A stretch of DNA of 64,000 nt, from contig NZ_SJPU01000003.1 of assembly GCF_007860105.1 (NCBI RefSeq), forward strand, positions 310,001 through 374,000. The letters run 5' to 3'. Below, piece after piece: positions 29,171 through 36,983 of this stretch (the stretch's first letter is position 1; each line of letters starts with the position of its first letter). This DNA comes from Allorhodopirellula heiligendammensis. Lineage in GTDB: Bacteria; Planctomycetota; Planctomycetia; Pirellulales; Pirellulaceae. A program made the translations under genes and the position numbers. The notes below the pieces were generated by a model. That model saw only the letters and a program-made list of their open reading frames with translations, was not told the DNA's origin and ran no database searches.

Positions 29171-30043
29171 ATGGATAATATTCACAAGATCAAACAAGAC
29201 ATGTGCGACATCGGCAGCCGGATTTACAACCGGCAATTCGCTGCCGCTAACGACGGTAACATCACTGTCCGCATCAGTGAGAACGAAGTCTTGTGCACAC
29301 CGACGTTGCACTGCAAAGGGTTCCTCAAACCCGACGACATTTCATTGGTGGATATGACGGGCAAACAACTCTCCGGACGCAAAAAGCGATCCAGCGAAGC
29401 ACTGCTGCATTTAGAAATCTACAAACAACGCGATGACATTCGTAGCGTCGTCCACTGCCATCCGCCGCACGCGACAGCGTTTGCGATCGCACGCGAGCCG
29501 ATTCCGCAGTGCATTCTGCCGGAAGTCGAGGTGTTTCTCGGCGACGTGCCCATCACCAAGTACGAAACTCCTGGCGGGCAGTCCTTCGCCGACACAATCA
29601 TCCCGTACGTTAACAAAACCAACGTGATGATCCTCGCCAACCACGGCACCGTTTCCTATGGCGAAACAGTCGAGCAGGCGTACTGGTGGACTGAGATTCT
29701 CGACGCCTATTGCCGCATGTTGATGCTTGCCAAGCAGCTCGGCAATGTGTCCTACCTCAACGAAGAGAAGTCGCGAGAACTGCTCGACCTCAAGCAAAAG
29801 TGGGGTTATGCCGATCCCCGCAATACTCCCGATTACAAGGACTGCGATATCTGCGCCAACGATATCTTCCGGGAGTCGTGGGCCGAGACCGGTGTTGAGC
29901 GTCGCGCCTTCGCACCACCGCCTCCGATCAAGACATCGGGAGATGCCAGCAGCAACGGTAAACCTGTTTTGCCCGCCGGCGTCGATGAAGCTCAGCTCGT
30001 CAAGGCGATCACCGACGAGGTCATTCGACAAATGGGAAGATAA
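29171..30043 (+). CDS. Class II aldolase of the BMC (fuculose/rhamnulose-1-phosphate type)
   Basis: This 290-aa zinc aldolase has metal ligands H95 and H97 (SVVHCHPPHATAFA) and H158 (LANHGTVSYG), with a Glu in SSEALLHLEIY. It is predicted to cleave L-fuculose-1-P or L-rhamnulose-1-P into DHAP and lactaldehyde, as described for the planctomycete BMC. After the catalytic domain (about residue 225) comes a Pro/Ser/Gly linker and a C-terminal amphipathic helix (DEAQLVKAITDEVIRQMGR) that looks like an encapsulation peptide at the opposite end from the other cargo enzymes. Confidence 0.95.
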   Translation: MDNIHKIKQDMCDIGSRIYNRQFAAANDGNITVRISENEVLCTPTLHCKGFLKPDDISLVDMTGKQLSGRKKRSSEALLHLEIYKQRDDIRSVVHCHPPHATAFAIAREPIPQCILPEVEVFLGDVPITKYETPGGQSFADTIIPYVNKTNVMILANHGTVSYGETVEQAYWWTEILDAYCRMLMLAKQLGNVSYLNEEKSRELLDLKQKWGYADPRNTPDYKDCDICANDIFRESWAETGVERRAFAPPPPIKTSGDASSNGKPVLPAGVDEAQLVKAITDEVIRQMGR

Positions 30044-30205
30044 CGATTCCTAGTTTGCTGCTAGCTTGGGACTGGTCTCTTGAGCGAGCAAACTACGGAC
30101 GGTGCACCCCAAAGATCGCGGGCGGGACAATCGTCCTATCCTACTCATCCTCTCACTCAACCCCAAAGCTGGCCGTAAATCGCTAGCAGCTAGTAGCTAA
30201 AAAAA

Positions 30206-31141
30206 ATGAAAATTTCAATCATTGGCGGTGGCGGACTCGTCGGTTCATGCGCCGCATATGCGCTCCAGTGTGGCGGCTTGGTAAACGAGATCGCGCTGTT
30301 GGACGTCAACGAAGAACTCGCCGTCGGGCATGCATTGGACCTGCGTCATGGCTCGACGAGCATTGCCAACCAAACGTTTGCCGGCGGCGGATATGAGCAC
30401 ATTCCAAGCAGCGACATCATCTGCATTACCGCGGGACTGCGTCGCAAGCCCGACGAGTCACGCTTGGACTTGATCAATCGGAACACCGATTTGTTCATGC
30501 AGATCTTGCGCGATGTCAAAGCTGCGGGGCCCAAGCCTTCGGCGATCGTGCTGGTAGTTAGCAACCCCGTCGACATTCTCACCTATGTGGCGGCGGATAA
30601 ACTCGATCTGCCGGTCGGCCAGGTTGTCGGCCTCGGTACGCAGCTTGATACGATTCGCTTCTGCTCGCTCATCGCAGAGCAACTGCAGGCACCACCCACA
30701 CAGACCAAGGCGTTGATCCTTGGTGAGCACGGTGAGTCGATGGTGCCAATTTGGAGCAGCGCGACGATCGCTGGGTTGCCTTTGGAAAAGTATCCTGGGT
30801 GGACGCCCGCCATGGCCGGAGAGCTCTTCACGCGCACGCGGGGCAGTGGTGCCGAAGTGATTAAGCGCAAAGGCGGAGCTGGCTTTGCCGTCGGCATCGC
30901 GATCCGCGACTGTGTCGATGCGATCGTGCTCGATTCACACGCAGTGCTCCCCGTCAGCAGCGTGCAAAACGGTTGCTACGGAATCCGAGACGTGGCCCTG
31001 AGCGTTCCGACCGTGCTCGGGCGAACCGGCGTGCAAGCCACGATGGAGATTGACTTGTGGCCGAAAGAGGTGCAGGGGATTCGTGCCAGTGGTGCGGCGC
31101 TGCGTAAGACTCTCGACACCGTCATGCAACGGGTCAAATAA
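30206..31141 (+). CDS. Lactate/malate dehydrogenase-family enzyme of the BMC operon
   Basis: The 311-aa protein has the NAD-binding motif IGGGGLVGSCAAY, the loop GLRRKPDESRLDL, VSNPVDILTY, GTQLDTIRF and catalytic LGEHGESMVPIW. The residue just before KP is Arg, as in malate dehydrogenases, but ESRLDL, GTxLDT and EHGES are lactate-dehydrogenase-like, so substrate choice is ambiguous. In this pathway it may regenerate NAD+ or handle lactate. No terminal encapsulation helix is apparent. A 160-bp spacer separates it from the aldolase, so it may have its own promoter. Confidence 0.9.
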   Translation: MKISIIGGGGLVGSCAAYALQCGGLVNEIALLDVNEELAVGHALDLRHGSTSIANQTFAGGGYEHIPSSDIICITAGLRRKPDESRLDLINRNTDLFMQILRDVKAAGPKPSAIVLVVSNPVDILTYVAADKLDLPVGQVVGLGTQLDTIRFCSLIAEQLQAPPTQTKALILGEHGESMVPIWSSATIAGLPLEKYPGWTPAMAGELFTRTRGSGAEVIKRKGGAGFAVGIAIRDCVDAIVLDSHAVLPVSSVQNGCYGIRDVALSVPTVLGRTGVQATMEIDLWPKEVQGIRASGAALRKTLDTVMQRVK

Positions 31142-31158
31142 TCACGCGTGATTTTGTT
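31140..31158 (+). terminator. Weak terminator-like palindrome at end of BMC operon
   Basis: AATCACGCGTGATT (31140-31153) is a perfect palindrome overlapping the stop codon and is followed by TTGTT. The stem is short and the T-run interrupted, so termination is only possible. Confidence 0.3.
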
Positions 31159-31537
31159 CGGCAATTGCACATCGGTGGCATCATGCGACTTCGTCACCGA
31201 CTCTTTTCTCATCGCCCCTGACGAATGATTTCTCATCTGACGTGGCGCCTCGGGCCACGCGTGTGTAAAGGAACGCGGGGCAAAGCCGGACCGCTCCCAC
31301 GAGATCTTCTCGCGTGATCTGCGGCCAACGCGATGGCGGATCGCGATGATAAAAACGGCGAGCCAGTTTCACTTCGTGTGTCCCTGACGCTCGCATTGTC
31401 GATTCCAGATCATATCACCAGAACGCTTCATCCATGAGACGCTTTGGAAACCAAGTCTGTTGACAAAGTGAATTGTCAATCAGTTATAAAAACTGCAAAC
31501 CGCAAGGAATCGACTAAAAAAAAGGGAGTGACGATCC
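31142..31537. other. Gap after the BMC operon
   Basis: Contains a candidate promoter with palindrome near its right end (31460-31489). A 71-codon minus-strand frame (31181-31396) shows no recognisable motif and is not called. Confidence 0.4.
31460..31489 (+). promoter_or_regulatory. Candidate promoter with embedded inverted repeat
   Basis: TTGACA (31460-31465) and TTATAA (31484-31489) are spaced by 18 bp. TTGACA is also the left arm of a perfect 6-bp inverted repeat with TGTCAA (31474-31479), suggesting an operator overlapping the -35. It lies about 50 bp before the small ORF at 31538. Confidence 0.5.
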
Positions 31538-31813
31538 GTGTCTCGAACATATAAGTTCGGTGGTGGCGTCCTTCTATTACCATCTCCCGATGACTCGTAC
31601 ACATTCATTGTGACGTACCATGAGACAACGCTGTCCTACGCGTTGACTAACGACTTGGAGATCAGCGACTTGACGACCATAAGGATTGTCGCTGGAAGGA
31701 AATTGCTGCGTGAGCGGTGTGTGGTGGAAACGACGTCTTTCGAGGTGAGTGAACTATGCACAGCGTGTTGTTTACTCGATCAAAATGCATCGTCGACACT
31801 CCGTTGGGAATAG
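31538..31813 (+). CDS. Small hypothetical protein
   Basis: The 91-aa product has no motif I know; it has a beta-rich appearance (SYTFIVTYHETTLSYAL) and two adjacent Cys in SELCTACCLLDQ. Support for a real gene is contextual: a good promoter at 31460-31489 and an AAAGGGAG ribosome-binding site (31521-31528) about ten bases before the GTG start. It is less GC-rich than its neighbours, which may indicate foreign origin. Confidence 0.5.
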   Translation: MSRTYKFGGGVLLLPSPDDSYTFIVTYHETTLSYALTNDLEISDLTTIRIVAGRKLLRERCVVETTSFEVSELCTACCLLDQNASSTLRWE

Positions 31814-32026
31814 CATGGAATTCGCAAGATAAGTGTTGGCCAAGGATGTCGATCGAGACGACCGACTCCCTCGCTGGCGTTTGCGAACTCCGTTTGGTGA
31901 AGCTCCCAAGAATTTGTCGTTAGCCGTCCGAAAAGTCAACAACAAAGTGGGGAGATGTTCCATAGATTTTTGGAAAGAGCGCGTTTGAGCGTGAAAATTA
32001 CGGTATGTTTGTGAGAAGTTTTTTTT

Positions 32027-32938
32027 GTGCAAAACTCGTCTGAAAGTGATCTGGGGCTGATCCTCCCGCCTGCCCTGCGCACCATGAATGAAGTCCCCCT
32101 CTCCTCCGCCCCTACACCGCCTCATGACACCGCTGCAAGTGGTCCAGTTGAACGCTGGTTCGCGACGGAATATGTCGAGAAAATGCAGCGTTTTCTGGGC
32201 CCAAATGCGTGTCGGCGGCTGGCGATCTTCGCCCTGCCTCCCGGCTTTGTGCTCAGCGTAATCGTGCCGGTTTACAACGAGTGCGCAACGGTCAGCGATG
32301 TCCTCGGGCGTCTGCGTGACACCGGGTTGCCACTGCAAATTATTCTCGTCGACGACGGCTCAAACGACGGCTCATCGGACATTCTCGATGCCTGCAGCCT
32401 GAGCCCCGATGTGCGGTTGATTCGACATCCCCATAACCGCGGCAAGGGCGCAGCGATTCGCAGCGGAGTCGCAGTTGCAACCGGTGATGTGATCGTGATT
32501 CAAGATGCTGATAGCGAGTATGATCCCGACGATATACGAGGACTGTTGCAACCACTCATCGAGAACTCTGCCGATGTGGTCTACGGAACACGTTATGGGC
32601 ATAGCGATCGCCAGGTCTCACCGTGGTGGCATCAAAGCGTTAATGGATTCATCACGCTTTTGGCCAGCGTTGCAATTGGTCCCAAGCTCAGCGATGTCGA
32701 GACATGCTACAAGATGTCAACACGTGAATCCTATCAAGCGATTTTGCCGCAATTAAAAGAGGATCGCTTCGGGATCGAAATTGAATTAACGGCGCGTTGG
32801 GCTCGACATGGCCTTCGCTTTGCCGAACGTCCCATTCGGTATCAACATCGATGGTACGACGAAGGCAAAAAGATCACTTGGAAAGATGGCGTGTCAGCGC
32901 TTTATTGCATTGTGAAATATGGAATTTTCCGCCGCTGA
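32027..32938 (+). CDS. Family 2 glycosyltransferase
   Basis: The GT-A fold domain begins near residue 75 with LSVIVPVYNECATVSDVLGR, followed by IILVDDGSNDGSSDILD, the metal-binding DADSEYDPDDI and KGAAIRSG. The C-terminus (RFGIEIELTARWARHGLRFA) is like DPM1/polyprenyl-phosphate sugar transferase relatives. There are no C-terminal membrane segments. It probably transfers a sugar from a nucleotide donor to a lipid or glycan acceptor. The GTG start at 32027 gives a long non-conserved N-terminus; an ATG at 32084 is an alternative. Confidence 0.9.
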   Translation: MQNSSESDLGLILPPALRTMNEVPLSSAPTPPHDTAASGPVERWFATEYVEKMQRFLGPNACRRLAIFALPPGFVLSVIVPVYNECATVSDVLGRLRDTGLPLQIILVDDGSNDGSSDILDACSLSPDVRLIRHPHNRGKGAAIRSGVAVATGDVIVIQDADSEYDPDDIRGLLQPLIENSADVVYGTRYGHSDRQVSPWWHQSVNGFITLLASVAIGPKLSDVETCYKMSTRESYQAILPQLKEDRFGIEIELTARWARHGLRFAERPIRYQHRWYDEGKKITWKDGVSALYCIVKYGIFRR

Positions 32939-33132
32939 AAAACGCAACCTACCATAGCGCACGGTACTCACGGACTATTGATTGAATCGACGTTGATGAG
33001 GCCAATGTGAGCCGAGTGCTGTTAGACACCGGATAGCGTCGGTTGCCCGGCAGCTTACGCGTCTCGGCTCACTCACTCAATAGAAGCTCAGGACGAGGGA
33101 CGGTGTTTCCGGAGTTATGAGGCGTGGTGAAT

Positions 33133-33894
33133 TCATTCGAACAGCTCTAGCTGTATCCGATCACTGTGGCGCCGGCTCGATTTTGGTTTAGCAAATTCTG
33201 GCAGTGCGAGCGGCTCAGTTTTCTGTTTCTTCTTGGGGGCTAGCGCAGCGTACTTGTTTAGCAGCTGGTCGTCGTAGCGTGGGACATTGTTGGCAGCGAA
33301 ACCGATGGCGCCAGCGTCCTCGAGTTCCGTCAATGCCAACATGCCAGCTTCAGGACTCGGCGCCCTCGCTTTAGCGACTGCGTGCAAGGTGCGCCGTCGT
33401 TTGGGACGCGAGTTCGCTCCGCGGCCGCACAATGAGCTCGCGAGTCGACTGGCCGCCGACGATACCGTAGCCTGCGATTTCTCTGGCGATTCGGGAAGTT
33501 GGGAGGAGTCGATCCGGTCGGCCTGGAATCCACTTCGCCGGAGTAGACTGACGGCGTGGTCGAGATCACGGTCCTTGGACGCGATTTTAAAAATGGTGTG
33601 TCGGGGCATCTCTGAGGACAATCTGCCGGCGACGAAGGTGATCCCAAAATCTGCCGCATTTTTGCCAGGCGGCATGGCCCAGATTTCAACACGACCCTGT
33701 GCCACTAATTGGCCCAGCACTGCGGCGACCCCCAAGGGCACACGCGGCTCTCGACTGCCGTGCGCAGCAATGATCAGGTCGTACCGTTGCGATGTCTCGG
33801 CAAGATCGAGGATTTCGTGCGGACAGTTATCCAGATCAATGAGCAGCACGCAGGAGCGGTCGCTCAAGTCGGAAGCCGGATTGGGACGCTTCAC
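33133..33894 (-). CDS. PIN/NYN-like domain protein
   Basis: The N-terminal ~140 residues contain acidic motifs typical of PIN-like nuclease folds: CVLLIDLDNCP, then PGKNAADFGITFVAGRL and IASKDRDLDHAVSLLRRSGF. This arrangement of Asp residues resembles the NYN/LabA-type metal-dependent RNase family. The C-terminal half is basic and low-complexity with no recognised domain. The nuclease role is inferred from motif order only. It stands alone on the minus strand between two plus-strand genes. Confidence 0.65.
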   Translation of the reverse strand: MKRPNPASDLSDRSCVLLIDLDNCPHEILDLAETSQRYDLIIAAHGSREPRVPLGVAAVLGQLVAQGRVEIWAMPPGKNAADFGITFVAGRLSSEMPRHTIFKIASKDRDLDHAVSLLRRSGFQADRIDSSQLPESPEKSQATVSSAASRLASSLCGRGANSRPKRRRTLHAVAKARAPSPEAGMLALTELEDAGAIGFAANNVPRYDDQLLNKYAALAPKKKQKTEPLALPEFAKPKSSRRHSDRIQLELFE

Positions 33895-34121
33895 TTGTAA
33901 ACCAGTAGCGCGAGGTGAATGGTTTCGATGCCGATTCTAGTGACCTTCGCCTGACCTCGCGCGGCATTTGTCGACTTTCCAAAGAAACTCATTGTTGCTA
34001 CGCCTTCATTTTGCAGCAACTTTGCCGATTATGCACATCCTGATTATCGGGTATAAAGACGCGAAAACGCTCTGTCGGCAAGTTGATGCCGCTCCCATCG
34101 CGATCTACATCTCGGATTTCC

Positions 34122-35054
34122 ATGTCGCTCAAAGTCGTTTCCCAAACTGTCACCGAGTCCAACTTTGGCAGGGCGGACGCGTTCGTGCGGGAGCTGTGCG
34201 CAACTTCGCACAGTCAATCGCGGGGTATGTTTGATCGCGGCTGCGTGAGCATTAATGGGGAGTCATGCAGCAATCCTGGCGCACCGCTTGAGGTGGGCGA
34301 TGAGGTCTCTGTTTCGTACGATCCGACGCAACGATACCGCGAGAAGAAAACGAGAACTTGGGACGACCGCACCTTCACCATTGCCTATGAAGACGAGCAT
34401 CTGATCGTCGTCGACAAGGCCGCTGGGACGCTCACAGTCCCCACCGATCGTGGAGACCCGAACACTCTTGTCGAGCGAGTATCGGTGTACCTTAGCCACT
34501 CACGCACCGAACGGGAGGCGTGTTTAGTGCACCGCTTGGACCGCGAGGTTAGCGGGCTGCTGATTTTTGGCAAACATGCAGCAATCGCCCAACTCTTAAT
34601 CGAGCAGTTCAAACTGCAGAAACCGCAGCGGATCTATAATGCGATCGTGGCGGGGAAACTGGCCGAGCAGGAGGGGACGTTTCGCGCGCATCTCGCGACG
34701 GGCAATAATCTGGATCGCTACGTCACGACACCTTTCAAGGATTCCGAAGAAGCGATCACGCACTATCGGGTGTTGAAAGACTTGGGCGACACAACGCTCG
34801 TCGAGGTCAAGCTGCAGACAGGCAAGCGAAACCAGATTCGAGTGCAGTTTGCCCATGCCCTGCATCCGGTGCTTGGCGATCTGCGCTATCGCCCTGATCT
34901 CTCGCAACACCAACGCTGGATTCGCAAGCGAATCGCGCTGCATGCAACCTCGCTCAGTTTTGTCCACCCCGTCACGGGCGAAGAGCTCAGCCTGCACTCA
35001 CCGTTGCCTGCCGCGATGTCAAAATTCATCAAGGGCAGCCCGAAGGTTCCTTGA
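34122..35054 (+). CDS. RluA-family pseudouridine synthase
   Basis: The protein combines an N-terminal S4-type RNA-binding domain (DAFVRELC, then GMFDRGCVSINGESCSNPGA) with a RluA catalytic domain. The catalytic Asp lies in VHRLDREVSGLLIFGK, and the family motif RIYNAIVAGKL and the C-terminal HPVLGDLRYRP and RIALHATSLSFVHP are present. It converts uridines in rRNA or tRNA to pseudouridine; the exact site is unknown. The frame opens at a TTG (34083), but the ATG at 34122 (MSLKVVSQTV) gives a more natural N-terminus. Confidence 0.9.
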   Translation: MSLKVVSQTVTESNFGRADAFVRELCATSHSQSRGMFDRGCVSINGESCSNPGAPLEVGDEVSVSYDPTQRYREKKTRTWDDRTFTIAYEDEHLIVVDKAAGTLTVPTDRGDPNTLVERVSVYLSHSRTEREACLVHRLDREVSGLLIFGKHAAIAQLLIEQFKLQKPQRIYNAIVAGKLAEQEGTFRAHLATGNNLDRYVTTPFKDSEEAITHYRVLKDLGDTTLVEVKLQTGKRNQIRVQFAHALHPVLGDLRYRPDLSQHQRWIRKRIALHATSLSFVHPVTGEELSLHSPLPAAMSKFIKGSPKVP

Positions 35055-35088
35055 TCCCGGAAGGATCGCCGATCCCGGAAGGATCGTC
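35053..35088. repeat. 18-bp tandem duplication at the end of the pseudouridine synthase gene
   Basis: GATCCCGGAAGGATCGCC (35053-35070) is repeated with one change at 35071-35088. The first copy overlaps the stop codon of the pseudouridine synthase gene. Confidence 0.9.
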
Positions 35089-35361
35089 GTCGTTGGCGAG
35101 TAGGAGTGACGCCGCGACGACTGCTGAATTTCCGACCTCTCGGTGGGCGCCGATGCGGGGCGACGTCGATTTAGAATTGACGACTTACTCCTCGCGAAAA
35201 CCGACGCCGCCTCGCAATGAGCGTGGCGCGCTGAGTGGATTGCTAGAGCGACTGGCGCCGCTCCTTGACATTGCGATTGCCGGGCTATGAAAACCCATGG
35301 CCGTGCGTGCTGCCTGCCGAACGCATGAAATCAGCGGATCACTGGCAAAACCCCAGCGGAC
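35089..35361. other. Gap between pseudouridine synthase and gnd
   Basis: A 79-codon plus-strand frame (35051-35290) overlaps the previous stop but begins with repeat-encoded residues and has no recognisable domain; it is not called. Nothing else is visible. Confidence 0.4.
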
Positions 35362-36834
35362 TCAGACAGGCTTACGAAGATCCAGCCATTCGCTATGGAA
35401 CACGCCTTCACGATCAACTCGCTGGTAGGTGTGGGCACCAAAATAGTCCCGCTGGGCTTGCAACAGATTGGCGGGGAGTCGCTCCAGGCGATAGCCGTCG
35501 TAGTAGTTCAGGGCGGCGCTGAAGGCCGGCACTGGGATGCCGAGTAGCGAAGCGGCAGAGACGACTGCTCGCCAACCGGCCTGGGCATTCTCGACAGCCT
35601 CTTCGAAGAACGGATAGAGGAGCAGGTTTTCAAGATTCGGCTGCTCGCCAAAGGCTTCCTTGATGCGATCAAGGAACTGGGCCCGAATGATGCACCCCCC
35701 CCGCCACAGCAATGCACACTGGCCGTAATCGAGTCCCCAGTCGTGTTCGTCAGAGGCAGCTTGGAGTTGGACAAAGCCCTGGGCATAGCTAACGATCTTC
35801 GATGCGTACAACGCGTTCTCAACGGCATCGATGAATGCCTGCTTGTCGCCGACCAATTTTTTCGCCAGTGCCGCCATCTCAGGGTTTTGGGACGCCCCAG
35901 GTCCATTGAGTTTCTTGCTGGCACGCACACGAGCGTCCTTCTGAGCGGACAACCCGCGGGCGAAGACCGCAGTCGTTACCAGCGTGCTCGGGACGCCAAG
36001 GTCCAGCGCCAGTTGGCTCATCCATTTTCCGGTACCCTTGGCGCCAGCGACATCGAGGATTTGATCGACGAGATAGCCGTCGCCACCCTGATCGTCTTTG
36101 GCGCTGAAAATGTCGCGCGTGATCTCGATCAGGTAGCTCTGCAGTTCGCCCTCGTTCCACTTGGCGAATACATCGTAGAGTTCGTCATTGGACAGACCAC
36201 CGAGTTCGTGCAACAACTGGTAGGCTTCGCAGATCAACTGCATATCGCCGTACTCGATGCCATTGTGGACCATTTTGACATAGTGGCCGGCACCGCGGGG
36301 GCCAACCCACTCGCAGCAGGGAATGTCATTGTTAGGGCCTACTTTTGCCGCGATCGCTTGAAACATCTCTTTGATTTCAGGCCATGCCGCCTTGGTGCCG
36401 CCCGGCATCAGGCTCGGCCCCTTCAACGCCCCTTCTTCTCCACCGGAAACGCCCGCCCCGACATAGAGCATCCCAGCAGCTTCCACGCGTTTGGTTCGCT
36501 CTTCGGTATCGGTGTAGTAGGTATTACCCCCATCGATGATAATGTCGCCTTCGTCGCACAAAGGGATCAGTTGATCGATGATCGCATCGACTGCTGGGCC
36601 AGCTTTGACCAGCATCATCAGTTTTCGTGGACGGGCAACCGCAGCGACGAAATCTTCCAGGCTGTGCGTGCCGACAAAGTTCTTGCCTTTTGCACGGCCA
36701 GCGATTAGCTCGTCAACCTTGCTGGTTGTTCGATTGTATACGGCCACCTTGTAGCCACGGCTCTCCACGTTGAGGGCCAAATTTTCGCCCATCACGGCCA
36801 AGCCGATCAGCCCAAAATCACAGTCACCACTCAT
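35362..36834 (-). CDS. gnd: 6-phosphogluconate dehydrogenase (decarboxylating)
   Basis: Gnd oxidatively decarboxylates 6-phosphogluconate to ribulose-5-phosphate with NADP+. The 490-aa length is of the long, dimeric type. Motifs are GLIGLAVMGENLALNVESRG with NRTTSKVDEL, DGGNTYYTDTEERTKR, GAGVSGGEEGALKGPSLMPG, HYVKMVHNGIEYGDMQLI and the C-terminal SAALNYYDGYR and RDYFGAHTYQRVDREGVFHS. It is monocistronic. Confidence 0.97.
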   Translation of the reverse strand: MSGDCDFGLIGLAVMGENLALNVESRGYKVAVYNRTTSKVDELIAGRAKGKNFVGTHSLEDFVAAVARPRKLMMLVKAGPAVDAIIDQLIPLCDEGDIIIDGGNTYYTDTEERTKRVEAAGMLYVGAGVSGGEEGALKGPSLMPGGTKAAWPEIKEMFQAIAAKVGPNNDIPCCEWVGPRGAGHYVKMVHNGIEYGDMQLICEAYQLLHELGGLSNDELYDVFAKWNEGELQSYLIEITRDIFSAKDDQGGDGYLVDQILDVAGAKGTGKWMSQLALDLGVPSTLVTTAVFARGLSAQKDARVRASKKLNGPGASQNPEMAALAKKLVGDKQAFIDAVENALYASKIVSYAQGFVQLQAASDEHDWGLDYGQCALLWRGGCIIRAQFLDRIKEAFGEQPNLENLLLYPFFEEAVENAQAGWRAVVSAASLLGIPVPAFSAALNYYDGYRLERLPANLLQAQRDYFGAHTYQRVDREGVFHSEWLDLRKPV

Positions 36835-36983
36835 ATCTCGCGTCCACTCAGGGGTAGGTTGTCAGAATACATTCGATCGAAATGTTGGCGGGATTCTAAA
36901 TGGTTCAGAGTCGTTCGTGAAGGTGTACGGCATCGCCTCCCCCCCAACCCCCTGGGCGCACCGCGCGGCCACCGCGGTTAAGT

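Noticed and set aside
31772-32338. 188-codon minus-strand frame
   Set aside because: Overlaps the start of the glycosyltransferase gene and has no recognisable features.
35051-35290. 79-codon plus-strand frame overlapping the pseudouridine synthase stop (TTGA)
   Set aside because: Starts in the 18-bp tandem duplication, lacks any motif, and the overlap is a by-product of the repeat. Could be reconsidered if conserved elsewhere.
35743-36708. 321-codon plus-strand frame
   Set aside because: Antisense to gnd, which is certain; long antisense frames are common in GC-rich genes with this codon phase.
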